A stretch of DNA of 64,000 nt from assembly GCF_002159915.1 (NCBI RefSeq), contig NZ_NFJP01000007.1:62001-126000 (forward strand). The letters run 5' to 3'. Numbering within the stretch: the first letter of the stretch is position 1; each line of letters opens with the position of its first letter. The notes below the pieces were generated by a model that did no database searches, was not told the origin of the DNA, and saw only the letters and a program-made list of their open reading frames with translations. The stretch comes from Gordonibacter sp. An230 (GTDB lineage: Bacteria > Actinomycetota > Coriobacteriia > Coriobacteriales > Eggerthellaceae). A program made the position numbers and the translations under genes. Shown here piece by piece: positions 36,192-44,831 of the stretch.

Positions 36192-37865
36192 ATGAGACAG
36201 CAGGAAGCAACCGACGTTTCGCGCCGTTCGTTTCTGAAGGGCGCGGCAGTGGCGGGAGCCTCGCTCGTCGCGACGAGCGCGCTGGCCGGGTGCGCTGCCG
36301 GACAAGCGGAGGAGGAGACGCCCGACTGGATGCCCGAAGCCTGGGATTACGAAACCGACGTGCTGGTGATCGGGTACGGAGGAGCCGGAATGTGGACCGC
36401 GCTCACAGCCGCCGACGAAGGAGGGTCGGAAGTATTGATCCTCGAGAAAGCGCCCGTTCGAGGCGGCGGCAACTCGGCCATCAACCTGGGCGAGTTCACC
36501 ATTCCCGTCGACGAGCAGGGTTGCGCCAGGTACATCAAATCGTTCAGCCGAGGGCTGACTCCCGATACCATGGCGGACGCCTGGGCAAAGGAAGCCATGC
36601 GAAATGGGGAATACGCCACCAAGTGGGGCCTGCCTTGGCAGCAGAACGAGGGCACGCTCGCCAGCCGCTACACCGAAAGCTGCGAGTACCCGTTCCTTCC
36701 CGGAGCCGACTCGATGGAGATCGGAGCCATCGAGGGATACGGCATGAACTTTTGGGACATCATGGACGCCCATCGCCAGGAACTCGGCATCGAAGTGCTG
36801 TTCAGCGTCGAGAACGAAGAGCTCATCCAGAACCCCGACACCAAGGAGATCCTCGGATGCTACGCCGACTATGAAGGCAAGCGCATCGCCATCAAGGCGC
36901 GCAAGGCTACGATGATGACCATCGGCGGGTTCGAGTTCAACGAGGAGCTCAAAAACGAGTATCTCAAGGTGTACCCGGCGCTCGGCTTCTACGGCTGGCC
37001 GTACAACACCGGAGACGGCATCCGCATGGTGCAGGCCGTGGGCGCCCAGCTGTGGCACATGAACTGCATGATCGGAGGCGCGAACCCCAACTTCCAAGAC
37101 GAACAATACCCGTACGCCATTCAGCTGAGCCCGAAAACCGACAACTTCATCTGGGTCGACCGAACCGGCAAACGCTGGCGCAACGAGAAAGCCAGCAGCA
37201 GCCCGCACGTCGGATGGCATCAATACCTCGCGTTCGACGACGGCATCTGTGACTTCCCCCTGATACCCACCTGGGCGATCATCGACCAAACCGCCTTCGA
37301 CGCCGGCAGGCTGGGGCCGGATCCGTCCGCCAAGCTCGCCCGTGGCATGTACGCCCCCACCTTGCCCGACGAAGTGGGCCGCTACCCAGGTTGGAGCGAG
37401 GACAACAAGGCCGAACTAGAAAGAGGGTGGCTCAAAACGTCCGACACCGTCGAAGGATTGGTCGAGCAGATGCGCCAGGTCGACCCGGATATGATGGACG
37501 CTGAAACGCTGAGGGCGTCGATTGACCGGTACAACGCGCATTGCGCCGCAGGCGACGACCCCGATTTCAACCGTCCGGCCGAGAGCCTGCTTCCGCTGGA
37601 CAACCCGCCGTACTATGCGTGGCCCATCTATCCCGGCGGGTGCTCCACGCTGGGCGGGCCCAAGAAGAACGAGAACGCCCAGGTTCTCGATGTGAACGAC
37701 GAGCCCATCCCACGCCTGTACGCAGCCGGATGCTTCGGGAACTTCGCCGCGCACACCTACGGCATCTCGGGAGGCAACAACGCCGAGAACATGGTATGGG
37801 GACGCATCGGTGCCCGACACGCCTGTACGCTCGATCCGTGGGATGCCGGGACCGCATCCTCCTAG
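36192..37865 (+). CDS. Tat-exported FAD reductase lipoprotein, fumarate reductase/Cgr2-like
   Basis: Flavoprotein reductase acting outside the membrane on an unknown acceptor. The 557-residue product has a twin-arginine signal (SRRSFLKG, Arg11-Arg12) that ends in a lipobox (LAGC, Cys34), so it is exported folded and lipid-anchored. The FAD loop is IGYGGAGMWTA (60-70) with EKAPVRGGGNSA, and the C-terminal segment RLYAAGCFGNFAAHTYGISGG replaces the usual fumarate reductase ending. AAGGAGG lies 6 nt before ATG 36192; the frame opens at 36171. It is 55 bp after the cytochrome gene. It is only distantly similar to the flavoprotein at 26161. Confidence 0.92.
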   Translation: MRQQEATDVSRRSFLKGAAVAGASLVATSALAGCAAGQAEEETPDWMPEAWDYETDVLVIGYGGAGMWTALTAADEGGSEVLILEKAPVRGGGNSAINLGEFTIPVDEQGCARYIKSFSRGLTPDTMADAWAKEAMRNGEYATKWGLPWQQNEGTLASRYTESCEYPFLPGADSMEIGAIEGYGMNFWDIMDAHRQELGIEVLFSVENEELIQNPDTKEILGCYADYEGKRIAIKARKATMMTIGGFEFNEELKNEYLKVYPALGFYGWPYNTGDGIRMVQAVGAQLWHMNCMIGGANPNFQDEQYPYAIQLSPKTDNFIWVDRTGKRWRNEKASSSPHVGWHQYLAFDDGICDFPLIPTWAIIDQTAFDAGRLGPDPSAKLARGMYAPTLPDEVGRYPGWSEDNKAELERGWLKTSDTVEGLVEQMRQVDPDMMDAETLRASIDRYNAHCAAGDDPDFNRPAESLLPLDNPPYYAWPIYPGGCSTLGGPKKNENAQVLDVNDEPIPRLYAAGCFGNFAAHTYGISGGNNAENMVWGRIGARHACTLDPWDAGTASS

Positions 37866-37891
37866 CAAACGGCCGCTCCTTCCTTCCCCCT

Positions 37892-37924
37892 CGCGGGCCG
37901 GCACCCCTCCCTCACCGGCCCGCG
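37892..37924 (+). terminator. 10-bp GC hairpin after the reductase gene
   Basis: CGCGGGCCGG pairs perfectly across 13 bases, 26 bp after the stop codon. No U-tract follows. Confidence 0.5.
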
Positions 37925-37980
37925 TGCGGGTAAAACCATCGATTCGCCCAGCGCTGCGCTGCGACGGCGCGAGAGTTTGC

Positions 37981-38004
37981 TATACTCCGGACATCAGATG
38001 TCCG
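37981..38004 (+). promoter_or_regulatory. ybaN promoter with 17-bp palindrome at the start site
   Basis: TATACT (37981-37986) is a near-consensus -10. The odd palindrome CGGACATC-A-GATGTCCG (37988-38004) covers the predicted transcription start, a position that would block initiation when occupied. Confidence 0.65.
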
Positions 38005-38034
38005 AAAACCGCCCTCCCCGACGGAAGGACGCCC

Positions 38035-38442
38035 ATGAGTCGCATCGCACGCTGCCTCCTGCTCGCCTGCGCCTGGATATCCTGCGCGCTCGGCTTCGTC
38101 GGCATCGCCGTCCCCGTGCTGCCGACCACCCCGCTTCTGCTGCTGGCCGCGTTCCTATTCGCGAAATCGTCGCCGCGCTGCCATGCGTGGATCGTCTCGA
38201 CGAAGGTGTACAAGGACTACGTGGAGGCGTTCAAGGAGTCGGGCGGCATGCCCGCATCGCAGAAGGTCAGGATCCTGGCCGTCTCCTTGCCCGTCATGGG
38301 CGTGAGCGCCTTCGTGGTGCAGAAGGCGCTCGTTTGGGTCATCCTCGGCTGCGTTACGGCGTTCCTGCTGTACCTCATGCTCGTACGCATCCCCACGCTG
38401 CGCCCCGATAGGATCGCGGCGCAGGACGTGCAATCGGAGTAA
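38035..38442 (+). CDS. DUF454 (YbaN-like) small inner-membrane protein
   Basis: A 135-residue membrane protein with three to four helices and the family segment GFVGIAVPVLPTTPLLLLAAFLFA, followed by a short cytoplasmic loop (SSPRCHAWI) and two more hydrophobic stretches. The function of the family is unknown. GGAAGGA precedes ATG 38035; the frame opens at 37810. It is a single-gene unit with its own operator-bearing promoter and converges with pyk. Confidence 0.85.
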   Translation: MSRIARCLLLACAWISCALGFVGIAVPVLPTTPLLLLAAFLFAKSSPRCHAWIVSTKVYKDYVEAFKESGGMPASQKVRILAVSLPVMGVSAFVVQKALVWVILGCVTAFLLYLMLVRIPTLRPDRIAAQDVQSE

Positions 38443-38460
38443 GCGGGCCCGACGCCGCCG

Positions 38461-39945
38461 TCAAGGGCGAGGAGCGCCGCCGGGGATGTCCTCGGGACGA
38501 AGCTCCACGACGTACATGATGTTCGTGGGCGCGAAGGCCGCGTGATCGGCGTTCGGACTCGTGTCGCGATCCCCCACGGTGAACACGCCGATATCCCCGA
38601 CGTCGGCCAGCCCGCGCTCGAGGACGATGCGGCGGGCCTGCTCGATGACGTAGTCCGTGTCGCCCTGCACATCCCCCAGAAGCGGCGTGACGCCCCAGTA
38701 CAGCTGCATGGAGCGCATGACGCGCGGAATCGGCGTCACCGCGTAGATAGGCTGGCGGGGCCGAAAGCTCGCCATGAGCCGTGCGCTGCGGCCCGACATC
38801 GTGGGCGCCACGATGCAGCGCGCGCCGAGCGTCTCGGCAGCGTGCACGGCAGCCATCCCCACGGCCACCGACACGCTGCCGTGGCCCTCCATCCGCGACG
38901 CCTCGCGCAGGCCCGCCGCCTCCTCGCGCAGATACGGCTCGCTCTCCTCGGCGATGCGCGCCATGATGCGAACCGCCTCCACCGGATACGCCCCGGCCGC
39001 CGTCTCTCCCGAAAGCATGAGGCAGTCCGTTCCGTCGTACACGGCGTTGGCCACGTCGGCCACCTCCGCTCGCGTCGGACGCGGAGAGCGAATCATCGAG
39101 TCGAGCATCTGCGTGGCGGTGATGACGGGCGTGTTGCGCTCGTTGCACAGGCGGATGATCTTCTTCTGGATATGGGGCACGCGGTAGGACGGTATTTCCA
39201 CGCCCAGATCGCCACGCGCCACCATCACGCCGTCGGAAGCCTCCACGATAGCCTCGATGTCCTCGACCGCCTCGGCCGTCTCCACTTTGGCGATGAGCCC
39301 GACGTGCCCCCCTCCGTGCTCGCGCAGAAACGCGCGTATCTCGCGCACGGCCTCGGCGCTGCGGACGAAGGAGGCGGCCACGAAGTCCACGTCCTGCTCG
39401 ATGCCGAAGAGAAGGTCCGCGCGATCCTGATCGGTCATAACGGGCAGCGGCACCGTCACGCCGGGCACATTGACGGACTTGCGCTCGCCGAGCATGGCGT
39501 CGTTTCCCACGCGGCACGCGATGTCGGCGCCTTCGACGCCCTCCACCGAAAGCTCGATGAGGCCGTCGTCCAGAAGCAGCTGCGTTCCAGGGCGCACGTG
39601 CTCGGACAAGCCGACGCACGTCTGGGTGACGAGGGCCGCGCTTCCGGCCACCTCTCGCTCCGTCAGCACGATCGAATCCCCCGCGCGAAGCGCGACCGGA
39701 CAACCGCCTGCCAGTCGGCCCGTCCTGATCTCTGGGCCGCGCATGTCCAAAAGGATCGCGCAGGGATCGCCCGCCTTTGCGCACGCCCGACGCACGCGCG
39801 CGATGCGCTCGGCGTGCTCGGCGTGCGTGCCATGCGAGAAGTTGAGCCGAGCGATGTCCATGCCCGCGTCGAGGAGGCGCGAAAGCACGCCCTCGTCGTC
39901 GGTCGCCGGGCCCAAAGTGCAGATGATCTTCGTTCGCTTCGCCAT
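38461..39945 (-). CDS. pyk: Pyruvate kinase
   Basis: Last step of glycolysis, phosphoenolpyruvate plus ADP to pyruvate plus ATP. The 494-residue protein has the N-terminal KIICTLGPA and RLNFSHGTH, the catalytic VARGDLGVEIP loop, the ATQMLDSMI segment and a C-terminal domain. The end is unusual for its length (VELRPEDIPGGAPRP) but still in the normal size range. A TACAAT -10 box is at 39984-39989. Confidence 0.97.
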   Translation of the reverse strand: MAKRTKIICTLGPATDDEGVLSRLLDAGMDIARLNFSHGTHAEHAERIARVRRACAKAGDPCAILLDMRGPEIRTGRLAGGCPVALRAGDSIVLTEREVAGSAALVTQTCVGLSEHVRPGTQLLLDDGLIELSVEGVEGADIACRVGNDAMLGERKSVNVPGVTVPLPVMTDQDRADLLFGIEQDVDFVAASFVRSAEAVREIRAFLREHGGGHVGLIAKVETAEAVEDIEAIVEASDGVMVARGDLGVEIPSYRVPHIQKKIIRLCNERNTPVITATQMLDSMIRSPRPTRAEVADVANAVYDGTDCLMLSGETAAGAYPVEAVRIMARIAEESEPYLREEAAGLREASRMEGHGSVSVAVGMAAVHAAETLGARCIVAPTMSGRSARLMASFRPRQPIYAVTPIPRVMRSMQLYWGVTPLLGDVQGDTDYVIEQARRIVLERGLADVGDIGVFTVGDRDTSPNADHAAFAPTNIMYVVELRPEDIPGGAPRP

Positions 39946-40074
39946 GTACTCGCTCCGATCGCTCTCGAAAACGGCCGACGACCATTGTACCCGACCACCG
40001 CTCGTTAGGCGAGAATCGAGCGCGCCCTGCCACCGAACGCGCCGCCCCCGCGCAGACGGGCCACGAGCCGAGCG

Positions 40075-41217
40075 CTACGCGTTCACGTAGACGTAGATCA
40101 TGCGGATGGTGTCTGCGAGATTGCCCGAGGTGTTGGCGGTAGCGTAGTTGTACAGCAGCACCGACGACCACTCGTGCGCGACGCCATCGAGCTCCACCGT
40201 CCCGGAAAACGAGCACTTCTCTTCGACGAGCGTCGTGCCGTCGGATGCGTACGTGGAGTAGGCCGCCTTGTCCTCGGGCAGCACCGCGGAGCCCGCGGGA
40301 ACGCTCACGCCGGCCTCCTCGAGCGTCTTCTCGACGATGCCCTCGTTCTCCACGGCGTCCACGAAGCTGAGCGATCCGTAGCCCAAAGACGCGGTGGCGG
40401 CCGAGTAACCCGCCTGGATGGTCCTGCCCCCCTCGTCGAGGCCCAGGTAGACCGTGGGCGTGCCGGAACGCGTGTCGGCCGGCTCGTCGGTCAGCGCGAT
40501 CGTGACGTTCGTCTTGACGGCGCTGCCCTCCTCGCTGACCTCCTTCTCGCTTGTCACGGTGGCACCATGCCGAAGCTTCTCCACCGCCTCGTCCCGCGTC
40601 AGCCCCAGCACGCCTGCCAAGTTCGGCACCTCGGTCTTCTTCGTGGTGGCCGTGGCGGCGTCCTTGGTGTCCTCCTCGTGCATGGCATCGACCTCTTGGG
40701 AGCTTTGCTGCTGCTGGGCCTGCTGCGTGGCGAGCGTCTGGCTCTCCCCCAGAAGCCTCCATGTGAGGTAGCCGAGAGCGCCGATGAGCAGCACGAGAAG
40801 CACTACGACGGCGATGAGGATGCGCCTCATGCGCCGCGATTTGCGCAGGTGGGGCGGCAAAGGCTGCTTACTCGCCCCTTGGCGCTTGCCGTGACGGCCC
40901 CTCTTCTCGCCAGCCGATGCCGCAGACGCACCGTCATCGTAGAGAAGCGAGGGTTCCGGAGCGGGCTCGAGGCTCTCGAGCGCGTCGGGATACTCGCCCT
41001 CGTTGTCGCCCCGGTAGCTGAAGCCTTCGGCATGGGCGCCGCCCACGGGGGCGAACGCCTCGGTCAGGCCGATACGGCCCTCCTCGTCAGAATGCCCGGG
41101 ACGCTCGGCTCCCACGGGCGCGAACGCCTCGGTCAGGCCGATGCGCTCGTCGGAAGGGCTCTCTGGAGAGGATTCGGGGGAAGCGCCTCGGGGTGCGTTT
41201 GCGGCATGTTTCGGCAT
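40075..41217 (-). CDS. Single-pass membrane protein with PASTA-like outer domain
   Basis: Function unknown. The cytoplasmic N-terminus contains the motif RIGLTEAFAPVGA twice (about residues 26-38 and 48-60) within an acidic, Pro-rich region. A basic stretch (RKSRRMRR) precedes one membrane helix, then a Gln-rich linker and a segment like a PASTA domain (TEVPNLAGVLGLTRDEAVEKL), followed by a beta-rich C-terminal part. PASTA domains bind peptidoglycan, so an envelope role is plausible. It lies 33 bp after a smaller membrane protein gene on the same strand. Confidence 0.75.
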   Translation of the reverse strand: MPKHAANAPRGASPESSPESPSDERIGLTEAFAPVGAERPGHSDEEGRIGLTEAFAPVGGAHAEGFSYRGDNEGEYPDALESLEPAPEPSLLYDDGASAASAGEKRGRHGKRQGASKQPLPPHLRKSRRMRRILIAVVVLLVLLIGALGYLTWRLLGESQTLATQQAQQQQSSQEVDAMHEEDTKDAATATTKKTEVPNLAGVLGLTRDEAVEKLRHGATVTSEKEVSEEGSAVKTNVTIALTDEPADTRSGTPTVYLGLDEGGRTIQAGYSAATASLGYGSLSFVDAVENEGIVEKTLEEAGVSVPAGSAVLPEDKAAYSTYASDGTTLVEEKCSFSGTVELDGVAHEWSSVLLYNYATANTSGNLADTIRMIYVYVNA

Positions 41218-41250
41218 CGTTTCAACCTTCCTGATCTATGCTGCGCGAAG

Positions 41251-41568
41251 CTAATGCGTGGCGAGATACGCCACCGCGACGACGAACAAAACCACGGCCA
41301 CCGCGATGACCGCCTTCTGCATCGTCGGCATGGGAGGAGGCTCGAGATCCTCGATCGTCGTTTCGCGAAAGGCCTCATCCGAGGAGGGCGCGCCCTTCTC
41401 CGAAGCCGGTCGAACAGGACGCACGGCAGGCGCGTCGTCGGCGGGGACATCGCCCGCACCGTCGTCATCAGAATGGGAGGTATCGGGGGCCCCGGCGCGT
41501 ATGACCACATCATCCTCGTCGTCGGGCGTCACGGTGATATGGGAGAACCTGGTTTCGTCAAAGGCCAC
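41251..41568 (-). CDS. Small acidic tail-anchored membrane protein
   Basis: Not recognised. The product has about 105 residues: a polar, very acidic N-terminal part (TPDDEDDVVIRAG, HSDDDGAGDVP) and one C-terminal membrane helix (KAVIAVAVVLFVVAVAYLATH), so the bulk is cytoplasmic. GTG at 41566-41568 has AAAGGA at good spacing; ATG 41577 would add three residues but touches the AAAGG. It probably forms an operon with the PASTA-like protein gene downstream. Confidence 0.65.
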   Translation of the reverse strand: MAFDETRFSHITVTPDDEDDVVIRAGAPDTSHSDDDGAGDVPADDAPAVRPVRPASEKGAPSSDEAFRETTIEDLEPPPMPTMQKAVIAVAVVLFVVAVAYLATH

Positions 41569-41596
41569 AGAGCACATCCTTTCACACGTTGCTGCG

Positions 41597-41602
41597 ATTA
41601 TA
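41597..41602 (-). promoter_or_regulatory. -10 box of the two membrane protein genes
   Basis: A perfect TATAAT on the minus strand, about 20-30 bp upstream of the small membrane protein start. No -35 is clear. Confidence 0.55.
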
Positions 41603-41976
41603 GAGGATCGGGAACCCGCACGAGGGCCCCGCAAATAATATCCACGCCGCGCCGCTCCGCCCGCGTGCGGCGTGGCGTCCGCAGCGCGCCGTCGAGAAGG
41701 CCTCGGCGCCCGTTTCTCGAAACGCCAACCCGACGCGGCTTCACCCTGGAACGGCCGGGCGGACGGCACGCCGCTCGCCCTCCCCTTGCTACCTTTCAGC
41801 GGGGCAATCCGCGCGTTCGTCGGATTGTGGGGCCTCTCACGGGCCTTTGCAGCCCCTCAGCCTCTTTATTGCACTAAAGTATAGCGATACGCGTTCGCAC
41901 CCCAAGCGAAGCGTCGGCGGGGAGCAGCCCCCGCGGATCGCCCCGTGAAGGACGGGGCATGAGGGAAGGAGAACCT
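41603..41976. other. Divergent intergenic region before the peptide transporter operon
   Basis: About 370 bp without a supported gene. Its right end has an AT-richer patch (TTTATTGCACTAAAGTATAG, near 41865-41884) that probably contains the transporter promoter, about 95 bp before the first gene. Confidence 0.45.
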
Positions 41977-43602
41977 ATGGAACGGAAGACAAGCGCGTTC
42001 AGCAGGCGCACGTTCGTCGAGCTGCTCGGCGTGTCCGCAGCGAGCTTCGGCCTCGTGAGCCTGGCCGGATGCGGCGGAGGCGGCGAGGGCGGCTCTACAG
42101 GCGGCGGGAGCGCGGGCGGCGCGGCGGACAGCCTCACCTACAGCCTCACCGCCGATCCGCGCGCCCTCGACCCGGCCTTCTTCGACGACGGCGAGTCGGC
42201 CGTCGTCGCCTGCAACATCCACGAGGGCCTGTACCGCTTCGGCGAGAAGGACGCGACGGTCGAGCCGTGCCTGGCTACCGAGCTACCCGAGATTTCGGAC
42301 GACGGCCTCGTGTACACGATCAAGCTGCGCGAGGGCGTCAAGTTCCACGACGGCGCGGAGTTCAACGCCGAGGCCGTGAAGAAGTCCATCGAGCGCCAGC
42401 TCGAGCCCAACCGCACCTCCGACATGCCCTACGCGTCGTTCGTGTTCGGCGAGGAGGCCGCCGGCAACGGTGTGGAGAGCGTCGAGGCCGTGGACGCCAC
42501 CACCCTCAAGATCACCCTGCGTGCGGCGTCCACGCCGTTCGTGAAGAACCTCGCCATGGCTCTGGCCTCCCCCATCGTCTCCCCGACGGCGGCCGAGGCC
42601 GCCACGCCGGGCCAGCCCATCCAAAAGCCCGCAGGCACCGGCCCCTACAAGTTCGTCGATTGGACGAAGGGCGCCTCGATCACCCTCGTCGCCAACGAGG
42701 AGTACTGGGGCGACGCTCCCAAGATCAAGAACCTCGTGTTCAAGATCATCGCCGAGGGCAACACGCGCCTCACCGCGCTCATGAACGGCGAATGCGACAT
42801 CATCTCGAGTGTCGACTCCGCCTCGGCCGACCAGGTGACGAGCAACGGCTTCGAACTGTTCGCCGAGGATGGCATGACCATCAACTACATGGCCTTCAAC
42901 ACCGAGACGGGCCAATGCACCGACCAAGAGGTGCGCAAAGCCATCGCCCAGGCCATCAACGTCGAGGAGATGGTGAAGTCCATCTACGGCGAGTACGCAA
43001 CGGTGGCCAATTCGGTCATGCCCACTTGGATGGCCCCTTACACCAAGGACGTCAAACAAACCGCCTACGACCCCGAGGCCGCTAAGAAAACGCTCGCCGA
43101 CAAGGGCATCACGTCGCTCACGTGCATCACCTACACCACCGCTCGCCCCTATAACCAAAAGGGCGGCAGCGACCTGGCCCGCATGATCCAGGGCTACTTG
43201 GCCGAGGTGGGCGTCGACGTGAGCATCACCGAGTACGACTGGACCACTTACAAGACCAAGGTGCAGACCGATCCGTACGACATCTGCTTCTACGGCTGGA
43301 CGGGCGATAACGGCGATCCGGACAACTTCATGAACCTGCTCGCCGACACGAACTGGTCCATGAACGTGGCGCACTGGCAGGACGAGGAGTACAAGGCGCT
43401 CGTCGCCGAGGGCCTCACGGCTCCCGATGGAGATGAGCGCGACGCCATCTACCTCAAGTGCGAGGAGATGGTGGCGGAAAAGCAGCCTTGGCTGCTCATT
43501 TCCCACTCCAAGAACCTGCTCGGCATCAACCCGAAGGTTAAGAACTTCTACTACCATCCCACCGGTGTCGCCTTCTTCAAGGGGGTTTCCAAGGAGGCGT
43601 AA
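41977..43602 (+). CDS. Peptide ABC transporter substrate-binding lipoprotein (family 5)
   Basis: Captures peptides (or nickel chelates or other ligands of this family) outside the membrane. The 541-residue protein has a twin-arginine signal (SRRTFVELL, Arg10-Arg11) ending in a lipobox (LAGC, Cys32) and a Gly/Ser linker. The SBP_bac_5 fold follows (EGLYRFGEKDATVEPCLATE, then GTGPYKFVDW). AAGGAG precedes ATG 41977. Tat export of a family 5 binding protein is somewhat unusual. It heads a five-gene operon. Confidence 0.93.
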   Translation: MERKTSAFSRRTFVELLGVSAASFGLVSLAGCGGGGEGGSTGGGSAGGAADSLTYSLTADPRALDPAFFDDGESAVVACNIHEGLYRFGEKDATVEPCLATELPEISDDGLVYTIKLREGVKFHDGAEFNAEAVKKSIERQLEPNRTSDMPYASFVFGEEAAGNGVESVEAVDATTLKITLRAASTPFVKNLAMALASPIVSPTAAEAATPGQPIQKPAGTGPYKFVDWTKGASITLVANEEYWGDAPKIKNLVFKIIAEGNTRLTALMNGECDIISSVDSASADQVTSNGFELFAEDGMTINYMAFNTETGQCTDQEVRKAIAQAINVEEMVKSIYGEYATVANSVMPTWMAPYTKDVKQTAYDPEAAKKTLADKGITSLTCITYTTARPYNQKGGSDLARMIQGYLAEVGVDVSITEYDWTTYKTKVQTDPYDICFYGWTGDNGDPDNFMNLLADTNWSMNVAHWQDEEYKALVAEGLTAPDGDERDAIYLKCEEMVAEKQPWLLISHSKNLLGINPKVKNFYYHPTGVAFFKGVSKEA

Positions 43603-43643
43603 GGCCGCGGGCTCCCGCAAAAGGCGCGGATGATGCGAACGGA

Positions 43644-43679
43644 CGGCCCGCACGTCATATTCTCAAGGCGTGCGGGCCG
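43644..43679 (+). other. Hairpin between binding protein and permease genes
   Basis: CGGCCCGCACG pairs perfectly (11 bp) across a 14-base loop. Such hairpins behind binding-protein genes commonly limit read-through or protect the upstream mRNA, raising binding-protein levels over permease. Confidence 0.55.
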
Positions 43680-43811
43680 CTCTTGCGCTAAACTATCGTC
43701 GGCACCGCCTGATCGATAGTGCGCGCCGAACGGATCCGGCGCGGTTGAAGCCGAGGGTCGCAGGCCCCCGGCTTCCTTCCTGTTCAGACGGGAAACAAGA
43801 AAGGAGCAGCG

Positions 43812-44831
43812 TTGCTCAAGTACATCCTGAAGCGAATCTTGATGGTGATCCCGGTCCTTTTGGGTGTGACCGTGATCATCTTCATGATCACGCGCGTGTT
43901 AGCCTCGGATCCGGCCCCCGTGGTCCTCGGCGAGCACGCAACCCCCGAGGCGATGGAGGCGTGGCGGGCCGACAACGGCCTCGACGACCCCATCTGGCTC
44001 CAGTACGTCAACTTCGTCGTCGGCGCCGTCCAAGGCGACCTCGGCACCTCTTACTACACCCATCAGCCGGTCACCCAGGAGATCGCCGCGCGCTTCCCCG
44101 CCACGGCAGAGCTCGCCGTCTGCGCCATCATCGTGGCGTCGCTTCTGGGCGTCGCCCTCGGCGTGCTGGCCGCCGTGCGCAGGAACAAACTCGCCGACAA
44201 CGTGAGCATGGTCGTTGCGCTCGTGGGCGTGTCGATGCCCATCTTCTGGTCGGGCATCCTGCTCATCCTTCTGTTCTCCGGCATCCTTCACGTGCTTCCA
44301 TCGAGCGGACGCGTGTCCCCGCTTCTGCAGCCCACCGGGGGCACCGGCTTCTTCATCATCGACACCATCGTGCGAGGTGACTGGACGGCGCTCGGCGACG
44401 TGCTCGTGCACCTCGTCCTGCCCACGCTCGCCTTGTCGCTGTACTCGATGGCCATCATCACGCGCATGACGCGCTCGAGCATGATCGAAACCCTCAGCGC
44501 CGACTACATCCGCACCGCGCGGGCGAAGGGGCTTTCCAAAGGCGCCGTGAACATCAAGCACGCGCTGCGCAACGCGATGCTGCCCATCTCCACCGTCATC
44601 GGCCTGCAGTTCGGGAGCCTCCTCGGCGGCGCGCTGCTCACCGAGACGGTGTTCGCATGGCCGGGCATCGGCAAGTTTGCCGTCGACTGCGTGTTGAAGA
44701 GCGATTTTCCTGTCGTGCAGGGCATCGTGCTTCTGGTGGCGGTTATCTTCGTCATCATGAACCTCGTCGTCGACATCGTCTACGCCTACCTTGATCCCCG
44801 TATCAAGTACGGCGCGAAGGAAGAGGGGTGA
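43812..44831 (+). CDS. dppB: Peptide ABC transporter permease, DppB type
   Basis: Membrane subunit forming half of the translocation channel. The 339-residue protein starts LKYILKRILMVIPVLLGVTV, has about six helices and the permease EAA loop (YIRTARAKGLSKGAVNIKHALRNA). The start codon is TTG at 43812 with AAGGAG nine bases upstream; no ATG or GTG fits better. The specificity (di/oligopeptide) is inferred from the family. Confidence 0.93.
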   Translation: MLKYILKRILMVIPVLLGVTVIIFMITRVLASDPAPVVLGEHATPEAMEAWRADNGLDDPIWLQYVNFVVGAVQGDLGTSYYTHQPVTQEIAARFPATAELAVCAIIVASLLGVALGVLAAVRRNKLADNVSMVVALVGVSMPIFWSGILLILLFSGILHVLPSSGRVSPLLQPTGGTGFFIIDTIVRGDWTALGDVLVHLVLPTLALSLYSMAIITRMTRSSMIETLSADYIRTARAKGLSKGAVNIKHALRNAMLPISTVIGLQFGSLLGGALLTETVFAWPGIGKFAVDCVLKSDFPVVQGIVLLVAVIFVIMNLVVDIVYAYLDPRIKYGAKEEG

